From an uncultured Alphaproteobacteria bacterium (GTDB lineage: Bacteria > Pseudomonadota > Alphaproteobacteria > Rhodobacterales > Rhodobacteraceae): a stretch of DNA of 33,635 bases. Under the pieces are notes generated by a model. It was not told the origin of the DNA. It ran no database searches and worked only from the letters and a program-made list of their open reading frames with translations. The stretch spans positions 1 to 33,635 of the forward strand of contig CACIAQ010000020.1 in NCBI GenBank assembly GCA_902584635.1, read 5' to 3'. Below are positions 9,253 to 17,999 of the stretch, piece after piece (position 1 is the first letter of the stretch; each line of letters begins with the position of its first letter). The translations under genes were made by a program, and so were the position numbers.

Positions 9253-9568
9253 CGTCTAAATCACTCCAAACTTCGTAACCCCTGTACCCAGAAGCTTTTG
9301 CAACAAACTGACCTCCTACTTTCCCCCATTGACCATGAAATTTTTGGCATTTTTCATATGCATCATAATCTCTGTAAGTCCATATGATTGTTATTCTTAT
9401 TACGTCATCACCCTGGACCCTAGAAGCACGCTGTGAAAGTTGTCCATTGTCACGAAGAAAATCCATAGCTTTCTTGTTGTAAAAAGTTCTAAATTTCATT
9501 AGCCAATTATCATACTGGACCTCTGAGGGAAAGGTTACCAAAACCACACTAGTGAAAACATCTGACAT
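9236..9568 (-). CDS. Small ABM/dimeric alpha-beta barrel-like protein, unknown role
   Basis: 110 residues starting at an ATG at 9566-9568. A first strand (TSVVLVTFPSE) is followed by two amphipathic helices, then a strand DVIRITIIWTYRD and a helix YDAYEKCQKFHGQWG. This order is like an antibiotic-biosynthesis-monooxygenase or NIPSNAP-type ferredoxin-like fold, though no signature is decisive. The 3' end overlaps the remnant end of the P450 pseudogene by 17 bp in convergent orientation. It might be related to the small paralogs at 30262-31633, but similarity is too weak to claim by eye. Confidence 0.6.
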   Translation of the reverse strand: MSDVFTSVVLVTFPSEVQYDNWLMKFRTFYNKKAMDFLRDNGQLSQRASRVQGDDVIRITIIWTYRDYDAYEKCQKFHGQWGKVGGQFVAKASGYRGYEVWSDLDVTSSE

Positions 9569-9708
9569 GATCAGATTATCTAAGGAATAATGAAAAAAGA
9601 CAATAGTAAGACCAAAAAATTTAAACTAATTTAATTAGGTAAGTGTTAGGATTAATCTCAATTGATAAGGCACGTCAGCATACTATGTATTGTAACAACG
9701 GTGATTTA

Positions 9709-10308
9709 ATGGAAAAATATAAGAGTTCAGAAAGACAAAGTATGCCTCAAACCGATAGAAATCTATATATTAAACTAATTGCTCTCACTGCATTTTTTTT
9801 GATTATGCTAATGATATTACCCTCAAATAAATGCCTTTCTGAGCCGAGAACGTGGGAGAATTTGGTCAAGAGAAAGAACCAATTTTTCGAAAAATTCACA
9901 AATACCCCCTTCAACGGAAAAATTGAGGTTTATTGGCCGAATGGTCATCTCAAAGAAACCGGAACGATTAAAAATGGCAAGAAGGATGATCTTTGGGAAT
10001 ATTATTATGAGAATGGAAAAACAAAAGAGATTGAGTTTTTTACTCTTGGAATGTTGAATGGCACAAGAGAGCAGTATGGTAGTGGTGGTCAGCTTTACAT
10101 AAAAGCAACTTACAAGGATGGTAAGTTGGACGGCCCATGGGTTTTTATAGATCCATATGACGGTTGGCTCTATAAGAAAGGTCAATATAAACTCGGAAAG
10201 AAAACTGGCACTTGGACATATTATACATTTTTAGGTAATATTGAGAAAACAGAGATATGGAAAAATGGGTTGAAAATCTTTGACTCAACAGATGCAGAGA
10301 GTTCTTAA
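9709..10308 (+). CDS. MORN/YwqK-repeat protein, membrane-anchored or secreted
   Basis: The frame is open from GTG 9643, with ATG starts at 9685, 9709 and 9742. I chose 9709 (199 residues) because GGTGA lies a few bases upstream. The start at 9742 would place a hydrophobic signal/anchor (LIALTAFFLIMLMIL) closer to the N-terminus, so it is a real alternative. After the anchor come at least four MORN-like units: VYWPNGHLKETGTIKNGKKD, WEYYYENGKTK, EQYGSGGQLYIK, and GQYKLGKKTGTWTYY. Proteins of this type are annotated as YwqK-family, with no clear biochemical role. It is an intact relative of the TAG-broken gene at 2473-3075. Confidence 0.8.
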   Translation: MEKYKSSERQSMPQTDRNLYIKLIALTAFFLIMLMILPSNKCLSEPRTWENLVKRKNQFFEKFTNTPFNGKIEVYWPNGHLKETGTIKNGKKDDLWEYYYENGKTKEIEFFTLGMLNGTREQYGSGGQLYIKATYKDGKLDGPWVFIDPYDGWLYKKGQYKLGKKTGTWTYYTFLGNIEKTEIWKNGLKIFDSTDAESS

Positions 10309-10336
10309 CGTTAGGCTTTTTCAAAAATGAAAATTC

Positions 10337-10780
10337 CTAGCGACTTTCCAGACTAGAAAGAAGAGCATTTAATCTCTCAGGTATTCCGTTACCTTCAAAG
10401 GCTTCTAAAATAAATTTAGATTTTGATAAGAAAGTTAGCTTTTCCTCAATCCAAATTTCAAATTTTGGTGCTAATTCATTTGTATTATTGAAGTGGCCTA
10501 ACGGAATCTTACCATGCCCACCATTACTTCAGGAGCTGGCTTATTATAAACACTACGTTGCATGTTGAGCAAAAATAGGCTTTGTTGATAAATCCACTGC
10601 CACCGGAAAATTCATAGACATTTGTTTCACCCTCGAAATCGACTTCTGTGTCTGCATAAAGACATCCAATGTTTATTGAGCCTGTATGGCGTCTACAACT
10701 ATTGCAGTTACACTGAACGACTAACATAGGTTCAAAGTCAGTTTTAAAACTAAATTGTTTGCAGTGACGCCCCCCTGATG
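10337..10780 (-). pseudogene. Frameshifted GFA/CENP-V-family gene
   Basis: On the minus strand, GGRHCKQFSFKTDFEP continues into MLVVQCNCNSCRRHTGS and YFCSTCNVVF, which is the zinc-binding layout of GFA (glutathione-dependent formaldehyde-activating enzyme-like) proteins. That frame stops at about 10524. A shifted frame then gives NGGHGKIPLGHFNNTNELAP, KFEIWIEEKL and FEGNGIP, the standard C-terminal part of the same family, ending at TAG 10337-10339. The first CxC motif is degraded (GRHCKQ in place of a CxCG-type motif) and no start codon is found in frame before a TAA near 10808. So at least one frameshift and a lost start are present. It lies between the intact MORN gene and a VOC gene. Confidence 0.82.
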
Positions 10781-10923
10781 TTTCATTAGTTAATAGCTCT
10801 TTTGATGGTTAAACTAAGGACAGTATAGCATTCCGCAGACACATGGAAGTGGTCAGATAGTATACATCCAATCAAAACTTGATTTTTAGCCAAATTAAAT
10901 TAGTTTCTGAGAAGGAACATTCG

Positions 10924-11472
10924 ATGCAAGCAATATTACAATCCCAAGGAATCCACCACATTACTCTGAATGGTGCTGATAGAGAGACATCTATTGGTTT
11001 TTGGCAAGATGTCTTGGGGATGAAGCTTATTTTTGAGCAGCCGAACCTAGATGATGAAACTGAAACCCACTTATATTTTGATTGTGGTGACGGACGAACA
11101 ATGACCGTTTTTACTAACGAGTCGCGAACAGGAAAAACAAAACCACTAGACACTTCTGTAGGGTCTGTACATCATTTAGCATTCTGGGTAAGTCAAAGCA
11201 CTATAAGGATTGCAGAAAAAAAATTGAAAGAAAGGGGTATTGGTAGTTCCGGTATAAAAGATAGAGGGTTTATGGACTCAATTTATTTCCGAGACCCACT
11301 AGGTTTGTTGATTGAACTAGCAACTTATAAATTTGAACCCCCTCTCGGCTACACTCATGGACAGGTTCTAGAAAACGCTCATAAACTGCGACTCTCAAGG
11401 GGGGCAAAGAATATAGAGGATGAAGACATATCAAATTCCCTTATAAGTCTAAGTAAAAAAGGTATTTCATGA
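10924..11472 (+). CDS. VOC-family dioxygenase/glyoxalase-like protein
   Basis: 182 residues from an ATG preceded by GAGAAGGAAC. The sequence GIHHITLNGADRETSIGFWQ, followed by DVLGMKL, VHHLAFWV and FRDPLGLLIELATY, is the classical two-module vicinal-oxygen-chelate pattern. Likely metal ligands are H12, the first H of HHLAF and the E of LIELATY, so this copy keeps a full metal site, unlike the VOC protein at 6048. The C-terminal extension (FEPPLGYTHGQVLENAHKLR) is also seen in ring-cleaving dioxygenase-like and hydroquinone-dioxygenase-like VOC proteins. The substrate is unknown. The ABC transporter starts 46 bp later and may be co-transcribed. Confidence 0.87.
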   Translation: MQAILQSQGIHHITLNGADRETSIGFWQDVLGMKLIFEQPNLDDETETHLYFDCGDGRTMTVFTNESRTGKTKPLDTSVGSVHHLAFWVSQSTIRIAEKKLKERGIGSSGIKDRGFMDSIYFRDPLGLLIELATYKFEPPLGYTHGQVLENAHKLRLSRGAKNIEDEDISNSLISLSKKGIS

Positions 11473-11518
11473 AACGCTCTTGTTTTACGAAAACTTCTAA
11501 AATGTCAGAGCTCAGAAA

Positions 11519-13351
11519 ATGAACCCAGCCAACTGGATCAACCATAAACAAAAAGCTGAGGGACCTCCTCCTTCTAATACTCTGAGTTTTTTTTACTGGG
11601 CTCTAGGAGGGAGTTTTCCCGTATTATTTTTATCCGGTTTTGTTTCTATATTCACTGGTTTTATTGAGGTATCTGCTGTGGTCCTTTTAGGACTTCTTAT
11701 AGATGCGGCGTTGGCCTCTTCAACAAACAGCCCAATAAGTAGCCAGATCTTGCTTCTAGCATCAGGTTTACTATTTTTTTTAGTAATTAGGCCAATAATA
11801 TTCGGAGCTTTTTCATATGCGCAAACCGTCGTTGTGTCACCAAACATATTCAATTTAATTTTATCAAGACTCCATCGATGGACACTCGGTCAGTCCGTTA
11901 CCTTTTTTGAAAATGACTTCGCAGGAAGGATTGCACAAAAAGAAATGCAAACTGCTCGTGCCGCAACAGACGTAGTGATAGAAATCATTCATACTATACT
12001 ATTAGCTCTTGCTTCAGTGGTGGGGGCGGCTCTTATGCTTACAACAGTGAATATAACACTTTCAGTAGCTCTATTCTTGTGGTTGGTTGGATATATTTTT
12101 CTCATTCGATATTTCATGCCCAAGATTAGAAAAAGATCTCGTGAGAAAGCTGGCGCAAGGGCATTGGTGACTGGACAAATTGTCGATACGGTTACCAATA
12201 TAAAAACGGTGAAGTTATTTGCTCATGACAAGAAAGAAGATGATGCGGCAATTGATGCAATGGATAATTTCAGAGACTTTTCTATCCAATATGGTGTTAT
12301 TGCTGCCTGGTTTAGGTTCTGTTTAAACGGTCTCTCAGGACTCTTACCTATAATGTTAGTTGGCGGGAGCCTTTATTATTGGAGCGTAGGTAATGTTTCA
12401 GCAGGCGATATTGCTGCTGCAGGAGCAATATCTTTAAGACTATCACAGATGACTGGATGGGTAAGTTTTACTCTGATGACTTTATACGCAAACCTAGGAG
12501 AAGTCGAAGATGGAGTAAAAACTTTATCTACTTCATATAAACTAGGCGATAAACATAATGCACCAGACCTTTTGGTATCAAATGGATCTATAGACTTTAA
12601 AAATGTTAGCTTTACCTATGGCCAAAATTTAGCTGCCGTAAAAAATATTTCTTTGTCTATTCAAGCAGGAGAAAAAATTGGACTTGTGGGAGCGTCTGGA
12701 GCCGGCAAATCTACCTTAGTATCACTATTACTAAGGCTCTATGAACCGCAAAAGGGAGCCGTCTTAATTGATTCCATCAATATAAACGATATAACTCAGT
12801 CAAGTTTAAGAAAGCAAATAGCAATGGTGACACAGGAAACCGCTCTTTTTAATAGGTCTGCACGCGACAACATCATGTATGGAAATCCCGGCGCAACAGA
12901 AAAAGATCTAATTCGAGCCAGCAGGCAAGCAGAGGCTCATATGTTCATTCAAGATTTAGAGGATCACAAGGGAAGGACGGGTTACGACGCACATTTAGGC
13001 GAACAAGGTGTAAAGCTATCTGGAGGCCAAAGACAAAGAATTGCTCTCGCGCGAGCAATTTTAAAAGACTCACCTATTCTTGTTTTAGATGAAGCTACTA
13101 GTGCCTTAGATAGCGAAGTTGAAAACTCAATACAAAATGCCCTTGAGTTAGTCATGGAGAATAAAACCGTTTTAGCTATTGCGCACCGCCTATCTACTTT
13201 GGCGAAAATGGATAGAATAATTGTTCTTTCGGATGGACAGATAGTTGAGGAAGGTAAACATAAAAGGCTTTTGAAGATTAATGGGTTATATAGACAATAC
13301 TGGGATAAGCAGTCAGGAGGTTTTATCACCACTGAACAGGCTGCTGAGTAA
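11519..13351 (+). CDS. ABC exporter, fused membrane and ATPase domains
   Basis: 610 residues in the half-transporter layout of type I exporters (MsbA/multidrug style): six transmembrane helices in about residues 25-330, then a nucleotide-binding domain from about 360. The ATPase motifs are Walker A GASGAGKST (391-399), the signature LSGGQRQRIALARAI (from 500), Walker B ILVLDEA (520-526) and the switch histidine in AIAHRLST. It should act as a homodimer or pair with a partner in the inner membrane. No partner gene is adjacent. The substrate cannot be read from sequence. It follows the VOC gene closely and is followed by 89 bp without features. Confidence 0.94.
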   Translation: MNPANWINHKQKAEGPPPSNTLSFFYWALGGSFPVLFLSGFVSIFTGFIEVSAVVLLGLLIDAALASSTNSPISSQILLLASGLLFFLVIRPIIFGAFSYAQTVVVSPNIFNLILSRLHRWTLGQSVTFFENDFAGRIAQKEMQTARAATDVVIEIIHTILLALASVVGAALMLTTVNITLSVALFLWLVGYIFLIRYFMPKIRKRSREKAGARALVTGQIVDTVTNIKTVKLFAHDKKEDDAAIDAMDNFRDFSIQYGVIAAWFRFCLNGLSGLLPIMLVGGSLYYWSVGNVSAGDIAAAGAISLRLSQMTGWVSFTLMTLYANLGEVEDGVKTLSTSYKLGDKHNAPDLLVSNGSIDFKNVSFTYGQNLAAVKNISLSIQAGEKIGLVGASGAGKSTLVSLLLRLYEPQKGAVLIDSININDITQSSLRKQIAMVTQETALFNRSARDNIMYGNPGATEKDLIRASRQAEAHMFIQDLEDHKGRTGYDAHLGEQGVKLSGGQRQRIALARAILKDSPILVLDEATSALDSEVENSIQNALELVMENKTVLAIAHRLSTLAKMDRIIVLSDGQIVEEGKHKRLLKINGLYRQYWDKQSGGFITTEQAAE

Positions 13352-13440
13352 TCAAACAATTCATATGAGTAATTTCACAATTTTAGTTTGTTACCGATTT
13401 ATATTTAGTGTGAAAGTGATGTTAATAAAATTTAATAAAA

Positions 13441-14049
13441 ATGGTGAAGGCGATGGATGAGAAAAGATTGAGAGAGATTTACGGCCCTGCTAAGGAAAAA
13501 GCTGCAGCTAAAATTTTAGACAAATTAGATAAACACTGTGTAAGTTTTATTGAGAACTCATCTTTTGTTATTGTTGGGACACTAAATGATCAAAATATTG
13601 ATCTGTCACCAAAAGGTGATCCTCATGGCTTTGTAAAAGTAATAAATGAAAGTTTTTTAGAGATTCCAGATAGACCAGGCAATAACCGCATAGATGGCCT
13701 ATTAAATATTTTAAAAAATAATTTTGTTTCCCTTTTGTTTTTTATTCCAGGCGTTAATGAAACATTAAGAGTACAAGGGAGAGCCACAATATGTGAGGAT
13801 CTTGAGATAAGAGAAAGACATAAATTACACTCTAATATTCCAAAAACTGTTATAAGAATACAGGTTACCCAAGCACATTTACACTGTGGGAAGTCAATAT
13901 TGAGAGGAAGTTTATGGCATTTTGATAAATGGCCCAGAACGCGTCCTATTCCAACCCTTTTTGAAATGATCGAAGATCAAACAGGTATTGAATGCGAAGT
14001 CAAGGAGGATAACGATATTATCGCTCAATACCGTAAGGATCTTTACTGA
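13441..14049 (+). CDS. Pyridoxamine 5'-phosphate oxidase-like FMN protein (DR2398-like)
   Basis: 202 residues from ATG 13441; an in-frame ATG at 13453 gives a more typical N-terminus (MDEKRLREIYG) but neither has a well-placed ribosome site. The pattern FVIVGTLN, LSPKGDPHGFVKV, FLEIPDRPGNNRIDG and then RVQGRATI matches the FMN-binding split-barrel proteins known from DR2398 and relatives (TIGR04025 style). The C-terminal half has KSILRGSLWHFDKWP. Such proteins bind FMN, or possibly F420, and reduce unknown substrates. Given the F420 genes 6 kb away, an F420 link is possible but not shown. Confidence 0.82.
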   Translation: MVKAMDEKRLREIYGPAKEKAAAKILDKLDKHCVSFIENSSFVIVGTLNDQNIDLSPKGDPHGFVKVINESFLEIPDRPGNNRIDGLLNILKNNFVSLLFFIPGVNETLRVQGRATICEDLEIRERHKLHSNIPKTVIRIQVTQAHLHCGKSILRGSLWHFDKWPRTRPIPTLFEMIEDQTGIECEVKEDNDIIAQYRKDLY

Positions 14050-14130
14050 ATAATCCTAGTCGTGAAATTAGTTTTCAATGGATACAATTTGAATTAGCCT
14101 ATTATTTTAGTGATTTTTAGAGGAGTTACG

Positions 14131-16866
14131 GTGCCTTTACCTTCAGGGGGAGATTTTAAACCAATATTAGAATACTACAGACGCTACTTGAAAGACCCCA
14201 ATAGCGTACCAATTGACTGGGCTATATACTTTGAAGAAACCCAGCATAGTAATCAGATAAACGAGAAGACTGCATTCCCAGACACAAAAAATCATAGTAT
14301 GTTGGACACTATAAAAATTAAGTACAGGCAGTATGGCCACTTAAGCGCAAAAACCGATCCATTAGATAGAAAAAATATTTCAGACCACTTAGAAATCAAA
14401 GAGGTAGTATCTGCAGCTTTAAAGGAAATTGAATTTCAAAAAGACAGGCATAATACTCAAAAACTTGAAGTCGAAAAAACTATTAAGAAGTTTAAATTTT
14501 TATATTCTGGCTCTATAGGACCTGAGTTTCATCATATAAATGACTCAAAAACAAAGGACTGGCTTTATACCACTTATGAACTTGTACGAGCCGAAAACCC
14601 TGAATTAAGGGATAAAAAGTACTCATTTTTTAATTTAATTAAGGCTAATGAGTTTGAAAAATTTTTACGAGTAAAATACCCCACCAAAAAAAAGTTTGGG
14701 TGTGAGGGAGCCGAAACTATCGTGCCATTAATACAAATGCTGTTGAGGAAAGCATCAAATAAAAATTTCAAGGAAATAATTATTGGAGGTATGCACAGGG
14801 GTCGGTTGAATGTAATTGCAAATGTTGCAAAGAAGCCTAATGAACATATTTTTGCTGAGCTTAAGGAAAAAAACTTTTTTACTGAAAACAAATATTTAAC
14901 TGGTGATGTTCCATATCATTTGGGTCACTCTAATATACTAGAATTTAATAAAAATAAAATTAATGTTTCAATATCACCACATCCCTCTCATCTATTAACC
15001 GTTGCTGCTTACACAATGGGAAAAGCAAGAGCTAAAATTGATCAAAATAATAAGATGGATAACATTTTATGTATCCAAATGCATACAGACGCAGCATTCT
15101 CTGGACAAGGATTAGCGTCAGAATTACTCCAACTAAGTAAGCTTTCCGGCTATTCAGTAAATGGCAGTATTCATGTGGTAGTTAACAATAAAATTGGATT
15201 TACTACTAGTGAGGAGGAAGGACGATCATCTTATTATTGTACTGATATCGCCAAAATGATAGAGGCTCCGGTTTTGCATGTAAATGGAGACGATCTCGAC
15301 GCAATTATACAAAGTGCTTCTTTGGCAATTATGTATCGGAAAAAATTTAAATCTGATATTTTCATAGATCTTGTATGTTATAGAAAATATGGTCATAACG
15401 AATTGGATGAACCTAGATTCACTGATCCTTTACTTTATAACAAAATTGATAATAAAGTTTCATCGATCGATCAGTGTCAGGAAAAGTTGCAAAACGACTT
15501 TAATGCAAAAAAATTTAGAAAAATCATTTCTGGACTTTATAACAGAGATTTAAATAGGTCGTTTGTCAAGTCTCACAGTTACAATACAAATAAAGGAAAT
15601 TGGTTGCTGAAAGATTGGAAAAAAATATCTTTTGCTACCGAACTTGATATAAATAAAAGGGTTACAACTGGAATTAAGGGTACAAAATTAAGGGAACTCT
15701 CAAAACTCCTAACTAAATCCCCAGATAATTTTCATCTCAATCCAAAAGTTTCAAAATTTCTTATGGAACGAGCGCAATCAGTCGAAAGTGGAAATAATAT
15801 AAATTGGTCTACTGCCGAAGCATTAGCACTCGCTGTATTACTGGATAAGGGTTTGCCCGTAAGATTTTCGGGACAAGATGTTATAAGAGGTACTTTCACG
15901 CAGCGGCATTGGGCAATTCATGATATTAAAAATGGAAAAAAATATACTGCTTTAAAAAATCTCTCAAGGGAGCAAGGTAGGTTTTCTCCTATAAATTCTC
16001 CTCTTTCCGAGTACTCTACCCTCTCATTCGAATATGGTTATAGTCTAGTAGATCCATATTCACTCACTATTTGGGAAGCACAATTTGGAGATTTTGCTAA
16101 TGGTGCTCAAACGACAATAGACCAAGTAATCTCTTGTTCCGAATACCGCTGGCGAAGAATGACTTCACTAGTATTACTTCTCCCCCATGGACTTGAAGGC
16201 CAAGGACCTGACCACTCTTCTTGTAGAGTAGAACGATTTCTTTCGCTTTGTGCAAATGGGAATATGCTTGTTGTAAACTGTTCCACGCCAGCGAACTATT
16301 TTCACCTTCTTCTTAAACAAATGGCTGCGCCCTATAGGAAACCACTAATCGTTTGCTCACCGAAATCATTACTTAGAAACAAACAGTGTGTTTCCTCACT
16401 AAAAGAATTTTCAGAAGACACCTTTTTTAGGAAAATACTGGTAAGCGATCCTAATGCTGATAGCAAAACGATCTATAGTAAGATTATATTCTGCTCAGGG
16501 AAGATACGGTACGACTTAGAAAAAACACTTCGATCAAAAAATCTTGAATTGAAAATCCTCGTGGTTTCGGTTGAACAATTATATCCATTCCCCCAAGCCG
16601 AAATAAAAGACATTCTTTCTCAGAAAGATGCTGGAGAGTATATATGGTGTCAAGAAGAGCCAAAAAACCAGGGCCCTTGGAAATATATTAAGGAAATGTT
16701 CGAATATTACTTCACCTATGAAATCCTAAATAAAAGAGACGGTTCTTTAACAAAAAAAATTCATCTTAGTTGTATTTCTAGGCCCCAAAGGGCCGCTCCA
16801 GACGGAGGTAACTATGCAATATTCGAAAAGGAACAAATGGAAATAATCGATGCGGCGTTAGGTTAG
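14131..16866 (+). CDS. sucA: 2-oxoglutarate dehydrogenase E1-like (SucA/DHTKD1 type)
   Basis: The GTG at 14131 is preferred because AGAGGAG sits 6-7 bases upstream, giving 911 residues; GTG 14110 lacks a ribosome site. This thiamin-diphosphate enzyme decarboxylates 2-oxoglutarate (or a close 2-oxoacid) and passes the acyl group to an E2. Motifs are MHRGRLNVIANVAKKPNEHI, GDVPYHLGHS, HTDAAFSGQGLASE, VVNNKIGFTTS, YCTDIAKMIEAPVLHVNGDD, GHNELDEP, RFSGQDVIRGTFTQRH, WEAQFGDFANGAQ and HGLEGQGPDHSSCRVERF. The N-terminal E2-binding leader is present (FKPILEYYRRYLKDPNS). No sucB, lpd or sucCD lies beside it. GHNELDEP and YCTDI are features also seen in DHTKD1-type 2-oxoadipate E1. The enzyme class is certain; the substrate is less so. 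Confidence 0.9.
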   Translation: MPLPSGGDFKPILEYYRRYLKDPNSVPIDWAIYFEETQHSNQINEKTAFPDTKNHSMLDTIKIKYRQYGHLSAKTDPLDRKNISDHLEIKEVVSAALKEIEFQKDRHNTQKLEVEKTIKKFKFLYSGSIGPEFHHINDSKTKDWLYTTYELVRAENPELRDKKYSFFNLIKANEFEKFLRVKYPTKKKFGCEGAETIVPLIQMLLRKASNKNFKEIIIGGMHRGRLNVIANVAKKPNEHIFAELKEKNFFTENKYLTGDVPYHLGHSNILEFNKNKINVSISPHPSHLLTVAAYTMGKARAKIDQNNKMDNILCIQMHTDAAFSGQGLASELLQLSKLSGYSVNGSIHVVVNNKIGFTTSEEEGRSSYYCTDIAKMIEAPVLHVNGDDLDAIIQSASLAIMYRKKFKSDIFIDLVCYRKYGHNELDEPRFTDPLLYNKIDNKVSSIDQCQEKLQNDFNAKKFRKIISGLYNRDLNRSFVKSHSYNTNKGNWLLKDWKKISFATELDINKRVTTGIKGTKLRELSKLLTKSPDNFHLNPKVSKFLMERAQSVESGNNINWSTAEALALAVLLDKGLPVRFSGQDVIRGTFTQRHWAIHDIKNGKKYTALKNLSREQGRFSPINSPLSEYSTLSFEYGYSLVDPYSLTIWEAQFGDFANGAQTTIDQVISCSEYRWRRMTSLVLLLPHGLEGQGPDHSSCRVERFLSLCANGNMLVVNCSTPANYFHLLLKQMAAPYRKPLIVCSPKSLLRNKQCVSSLKEFSEDTFFRKILVSDPNADSKTIYSKIIFCSGKIRYDLEKTLRSKNLELKILVVSVEQLYPFPQAEIKDILSQKDAGEYIWCQEEPKNQGPWKYIKEMFEYYFTYEILNKRDGSLTKKIHLSCISRPQRAAPDGGNYAIFEKEQMEIIDAALG

Positions 16867-16876
16867 CAATTTTAGT

Positions 16877-17998
16877 TTAATAATGTTTATGATGCAGCGA
16901 GGTAGAGTAATGTGATTTCAAAACATCTCCACCAAAGTCATTTTCTAAATCTCTCCAAACGGTGTGAATATGGTTAGCTCCTCTTTGTGTGTTATCGTAC
17001 TCAACAAATATTCGGCGTCCTTGGATTCTATAATAGTGAGGTTGATGTTTTTCTTTTTTTCCTGCCCAACAAAAAAATAAATTGTCAAAATCATCTCTAA
17101 TGTTTTTAAGTTGTTGATCAGCCATATTATCTGGTAATCGATCTAAATAAGCGTTCAATAAAGCCTCTAAAATTTCTTTTTGATTGTCTTTCAAATATAT
17201 TGATTGGACACCTTTAGGTTCAAGCGAGAACTTTATTGCTTCAATATGGCTTTCATCCAAACTCAACAATTTTTCGGCATTTTTTTGAAGGTCTAATAAA
17301 AGCTTTTTCATGTCTCCCTCGAATTCTCCTCTCCATAAATCGATGAGATCCATAGGTTTATCTCCATCAGTCACAAATGACCTATTACCGGTTGTTAAAT
17401 CTACAGGCGGTATTGCAGATATAAGAGCAGATTGCAAGTTAGTGCCCGATAAGGAAGTGAATAACTCTCGGCCAAGGTCTTCCAATGAAGCTAAAGGTCT
17501 ATGCAAATGCGGACCCAATAATGGACTATCTGCCGGGTCAGCTCCAAAAAAACTTGGTGTGAAAGATAAGACTTTTAGCCCCTTTATGGAATAATGCAAA
17601 GAAATATGATGGCCTCCTAGTCGCCATCCCCATTCCTTCTCAGATCCAGGATCTCCAAAAATACTTATGTAGTAAAGAAGAGGGTCTCTCCCCCGCTCTC
17701 TTTTAAAATTTACTTTAAAATCTTCAAGATTATCTAGTATATTATCAAGACCCATAATTGCGGCAACTGTATTAAAGCCTGAAGTGGAGAGCCCTGAGGA
17801 GACAAGGCTAAGCACTAATCTATGTTGGGTAGAGCTCATATCAGCAAAAGATAATCCACCATGATTAGTGGGCGTATAAAACCAAACGGTTCTATCTTGA
17901 TCAGAATAACTTTTTAATGCCAATCTTTTCTGAGATTTACTAAATGATTTAACCAAAGCTAAAGCTCTTATGGTCATTGTCTTTACAAAATTACTCAT
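16877..17998 (-). CDS. DUF3500-family protein
   Basis: 373 residues from ATG 17998. This start lies one base after the stop of the upstream FAD monooxygenase and has AGGTGA five bases before it, so it is preferred over GTG 18007. The sequence WFYTPTNHGGLSFADMSSTQ, WGWRLGGHHISLHYS, then FFGADPADSPLLG and a histidine-rich C-terminal part (IFVEYDNTQRGANHIHTVW, then WRDLENDFGGDVL) is typical of DUF3500. Members occur in bacteria and fungi and have no settled biochemistry. Conserved histidines (GGHHISLH, NHIHT) hint at a metal site. It is the last gene of a three-gene operon with an FDOR-type protein and an FAD monooxygenase. Confidence 0.88.
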   Translation of the reverse strand: MSNFVKTMTIRALALVKSFSKSQKRLALKSYSDQDRTVWFYTPTNHGGLSFADMSSTQHRLVLSLVSSGLSTSGFNTVAAIMGLDNILDNLEDFKVNFKRERGRDPLLYYISIFGDPGSEKEWGWRLGGHHISLHYSIKGLKVLSFTPSFFGADPADSPLLGPHLHRPLASLEDLGRELFTSLSGTNLQSALISAIPPVDLTTGNRSFVTDGDKPMDLIDLWRGEFEGDMKKLLLDLQKNAEKLLSLDESHIEAIKFSLEPKGVQSIYLKDNQKEILEALLNAYLDRLPDNMADQQLKNIRDDFDNLFFCWAGKKEKHQPHYYRIQGRRIFVEYDNTQRGANHIHTVWRDLENDFGGDVLKSHYSTSLHHKHY

Positions 17999-17999
17999 T

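Noticed and set aside
12982-13359. Long antisense ORF inside the ABC transporter gene
   Set aside because: It is a reverse-frame shadow of the conserved ATPase domain, with no start site or protein-like composition.
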